From a virus, in IMG/VR virus record IMGVR_UViG_3300043411_001582, positions 1 to 57,987 of that record: 57,987 nucleotides of DNA. One strand, given 5' to 3'. Under the pieces are notes generated by a model that did not search any database, was not told where the DNA came from, and was given only the letters and a program-made list of their open reading frames with translations. Every line of letters starts with the position of its first letter. Position 1 is the first letter of the stretch. Position numbers and translations under genes: made by a program. Below, piece after piece: positions 56,446 to 57,987 of the stretch.

Positions 56446-56986
56446 GACACAGTTAAAAGATCGAACTTTAAGGTTCGATGGTGTTTCAATTGTTAGTCCA
56501 AATTTATTAGCCGATCTTTTAACTCGTGGGATTCATCCTTCTTTACTTAGAGTTTCTTCTACCTCTTCTGAGGTAGAAGCCTTTAATCTTCAGGTCGCCG
56601 ATTCAGAAAAAATAAATGAATCTAAATTAGAGCCTTTGAAATTTAATTTAGAGTGGCGCCTGCCAGAATACTATAAAGTCTTGCCGCTAAATGAATATGT
56701 GATTGATATTTTTTCATCTAGAATCAATCATCTAGACTATTCTAATCAGATGAAAGAACTAGCCTTTAGTAGAATAGCTGATGAGCTAGAAGAAATTCAA
56801 ATACGTGGAATGACAGAGTTTTTTAAATCTATCATTTACGTGTTAGATTCATTTAAAGAAAAAAACATAGTCTGGGGCGTTGGTAGAGGTAGTTCGTGTG
56901 CATCGTATATTTTATTCATCCTAGGTTTACATGTTGTAGACTGTGTAAAATATGATGTTCCCATGGACGAATTTTTTCACTATTGA
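56432..56986 (+). CDS. DNA polymerase III alpha-like fragment
   Basis: The 184-aa product ends with VWGVGRGSSCASYILFILGL and HVVDCVKYDVPMDEFF, which matches the conserved catalytic-palm entry of bacterial DnaE/PolC polymerases (G-P-G-R-G-S-x-x-G/A-S ... G-I-x-x-x-D-P-L-x-Y). It lacks the downstream palm aspartates and other domains, so it cannot be a polymerase. Similar fragments occur in T4-like cyanophages, as I recall, with unknown role. No frameshift restores more. Confidence 0.62.
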   Translation: MKTLETQLKDRTLRFDGVSIVSPNLLADLLTRGIHPSLLRVSSTSSEVEAFNLQVADSEKINESKLEPLKFNLEWRLPEYYKVLPLNEYVIDIFSSRINHLDYSNQMKELAFSRIADELEEIQIRGMTEFFKSIIYVLDSFKEKNIVWGVGRGSSCASYILFILGLHVVDCVKYDVPMDEFFHY

Positions 56987-56995
56987 AAATTTTTT

Positions 56996-57003
56996 GATAA
57001 ATA
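56996..57003 (+). promoter_or_regulatory. late promoter GATAAATA
   Basis: The late-type element lies 36 bp before the gene at 57039. Confidence 0.5.
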
Positions 57004-57038
57004 ATACTACGGCATTTGCCGATTTTTCTGGAGAAATT

Positions 57039-57281
57039 ATGGCTAAACTTATTCGGAGTGCTAGAGGCGAGGTTATCGATTTTGAATTGATGGCTATCAA
57101 ACAACAATTGGCCTCTGCCCCAGTCCCAAAAGTTGTTGAACAACGAAAACAAGCTATCGATGAGAAGGATGGAATTCGGACTACAGTAACCCAGGATTCA
57201 GATTTTCTGGCTATGGCTTCTGAAGCTGCAGCAGTGAGTGCCTCAACTAGCACTCAAGGCAAACAACTCAATAAAAAATAA
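57039..57281 (+). CDS. small conserved-looking phage protein, 80 aa
   Basis: The start ATG has TGGAGAAATT upstream. The product (MAKLIRSARGEVIDFELMAI...) is polar, with an Ala/Ser-rich C terminus (MASEAAAVSASTSTQGK). I do not know a function; it may be a minor virion protein. Confidence 0.62.
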   Translation: MAKLIRSARGEVIDFELMAIKQQLASAPVPKVVEQRKQAIDEKDGIRTTVTQDSDFLAMASEAAAVSASTSTQGKQLNKK

Positions 57282-57296
57282 ATTAGGAATACTATA

Positions 57297-57611
57297 ATGA
57301 ATATTAAGCCTTTGGGAAATAATGTGATGTTTCGTTTTCTAGATATTACAGGTGGTGCAAAAGGCCGCTTTACCGATACACATCGTAGTGGTATTATTTT
57401 AGTTCCTTCTGTATCTAGTCAGAAAGTTCATCGTTGGGGTCAGGTCATTGCCGCTGGTCCTGACGCTGCTGTAAAGCCTGATGATTATATCCTCATTGAA
57501 AGTTTGATGTGGATGGAAGGAACTAAAGTTGACGGTGTTGCTATGTGGAAGACCGACGATAGTAAAATCTTGGCTGTCACAGACGATATCGATTCTTGTG
57601 ATAGGCAATGA
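57297..57611 (+). CDS. 31: GroES/gp31-like co-chaperonin
   Basis: The 104-aa protein has the GroES layout: KPLGNNVMFRFL at the start, a mobile-loop-like region with SGIILVPS, KVHRWGQVIAAGPD and DDYILIESLMW. T4 gp31 replaces GroES so that GroEL can fold the major capsid protein. It may do the same here. Confidence 0.82.
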   Translation: MNIKPLGNNVMFRFLDITGGAKGRFTDTHRSGIILVPSVSSQKVHRWGQVIAAGPDAAVKPDDYILIESLMWMEGTKVDGVAMWKTDDSKILAVTDDIDSCDRQ

Positions 57612-57612
57612 T

Positions 57613-57620
57613 TCTAAATA
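57613..57620 (+). promoter_or_regulatory. degenerate late promoter TCTAAATA
   Basis: A late-like element follows the co-chaperonin stop and precedes the membrane-protein gene by 53 bp. Confidence 0.3.
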
Positions 57621-57632
57621 GATTTTCTATTA

Positions 57633-57660
57633 ATTGGCATCGATGATGCCAATGTTGTTT
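57633..57660 (+). terminator. terminator after the co-chaperonin gene
   Basis: ATTGGCATC pairs perfectly with GATGCCAAT (9 bp) around GAT, followed by GTTGTTT. Confidence 0.62.
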
Positions 57661-57673
57661 ATATGGATCCAAA

Positions 57674-57987
57674 ATGATTTTTATTTTACTTACTTTTTTA
57701 GCTGCTTTTTCTATTGAGGCTTTAGGGACCCTAGTTTCTATTTTAGGTCTCACTTCCTTGTTTGGAATGAATGCCATCATTGTTTCACTGGCCATTGCTC
57801 TCGACCTTGGAAAAATCGTCGTTGTAACACTCCTTTATTCGTATTTCAGGCAATTAGGCCTCATGATGAAAAGTTATGCTGTCATCGCTTCAATCATCAC
57901 AATGGTTATTACATCGGCAGGCGCTGGTTCGTATCTCACAGCGGAGTTCCAAAAAGCTATGCTTGGAACACAAGAAGGATCTTTGAA
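57674..57987 (+). CDS. membrane protein (3' end outside window)
   Basis: The open frame runs off the window end. The 104 visible residues contain three hydrophobic segments (FILLTFLAAFSIEALGTLV, IIVSLAIALDLGKIVVVTLL, AVIASIITMVITSAGAGSY) and then a polar part that probably starts a coiled coil. The layout is like a phage multi-pass membrane protein of unknown function. The ribosome binding site is weak. Confidence 0.68.
   Translation, partial: MIFILLTFLAAFSIEALGTLVSILGLTSLFGMNAIIVSLAIALDLGKIVVVTLLYSYFRQLGLMMKSYAVIASIITMVITSAGAGSYLTAEFQKAMLGTQEGSL

Noticed and set aside
1-57987. tRNA genes, rRNA, insertion sequences, integrase or att sites
   Set aside because: I found no cloverleaf-like sequence, transposase or integrase motif; a covariance-model tRNA scan was not possible here.

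Overview
This window is a contiguous piece of an AT-rich genome of a T4-like contractile-tailed phage (myovirus). The call rests on a run of T4-type structural genes (gp13 and gp14 neck proteins, gp15 tail terminator, gp18 sheath, gp19 tube, gp4 head completion, a probable gp16 and gp17 terminase) and T4-type replication and recombination genes (gp32, UvsX, UvsY-like, UvsW, dCMP deaminase, a gp31/GroES-like co-chaperonin). T4-style late promoters (TATAAATA-like) recur in front of gene groups. Canonical host sigma-70 elements appear in the replication half. The host is probably a Gram-negative bacterium; I cannot name it. Portal, head protease, scaffold and major capsid genes are not in the window.

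Layout. 1-1.2 kb: small genes and a metallophosphoesterase, ending at a back-to-back late promoter pair. 1.3-11.2 kb: neck and tail genes gp13, gp14, gp15, gp18, interrupted by a homing endonuclease, two leucine-rich-repeat (LRR) genes and a kinase-like gene. 11.3-13.3 kb: HNH endonuclease and a lipase-like hydrolase. 13.3-16.6 kb, minus strand: flavodoxin-like reductase, an RHH-like protein, a dCMP-hydroxymethylase-like ThyA homologue, a GT-B-like protein and a dNMP kinase, which read as a base-modification operon. 16.7-21.5 kb: two EDxHD homing endonucleases around gp19, then two LRR genes. 21.5-28.3 kb: tube-like protein, gp4, gp16 and a block of proteins with T4-internal-protein-like leaders. 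28.3-40 kb: LRR genes interleaved with a dual-AAA MoxR ATPase, a VWA/metallopeptidase partner, a YkgJ-like protein, an HNH endonuclease and terminase gp17, ending in a tandem array of four LRR genes. 40-50 kb: early/middle genes (metallopeptidase, HD hydrolase, kinase, gp32, UvsX, UvsY-like, nucleotidyltransferase, UvsW). 50-58 kb: endolysin, class II ribonucleotide reductase, glutaredoxin, Acb1-like 2H phosphoesterase, fibre-like protein, dCMP deaminase, Pol III alpha-like fragment, GroES-like protein and a truncated membrane protein.

The most striking content is a family of thirteen LRR paralogues scattered in one orientation. They are mostly joined to neighbours by 4-nt ATGA stop/start overlaps. 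Most begin with a short leader (MKVHELFE and variants), which also begins an unrelated kinase-like protein. A second leader type (MITFKQFLLE) begins at least three other unrelated proteins. Both resemble the capsid-targeting leaders of T4 internal proteins and carry the (L/I)xE site cut by the T4 head protease. My main hypothesis is that these genes encode proteins packed in the head and injected with the DNA: a large, recombining arsenal of LRR proteins plus enzymes. Other lines worth following are the base-modification operon, hairpins that hide ribosome binding sites with a promoter placed inside them, seven free-standing homing endonucleases, and the MoxR/VWA module with an LRR gene between its partners.
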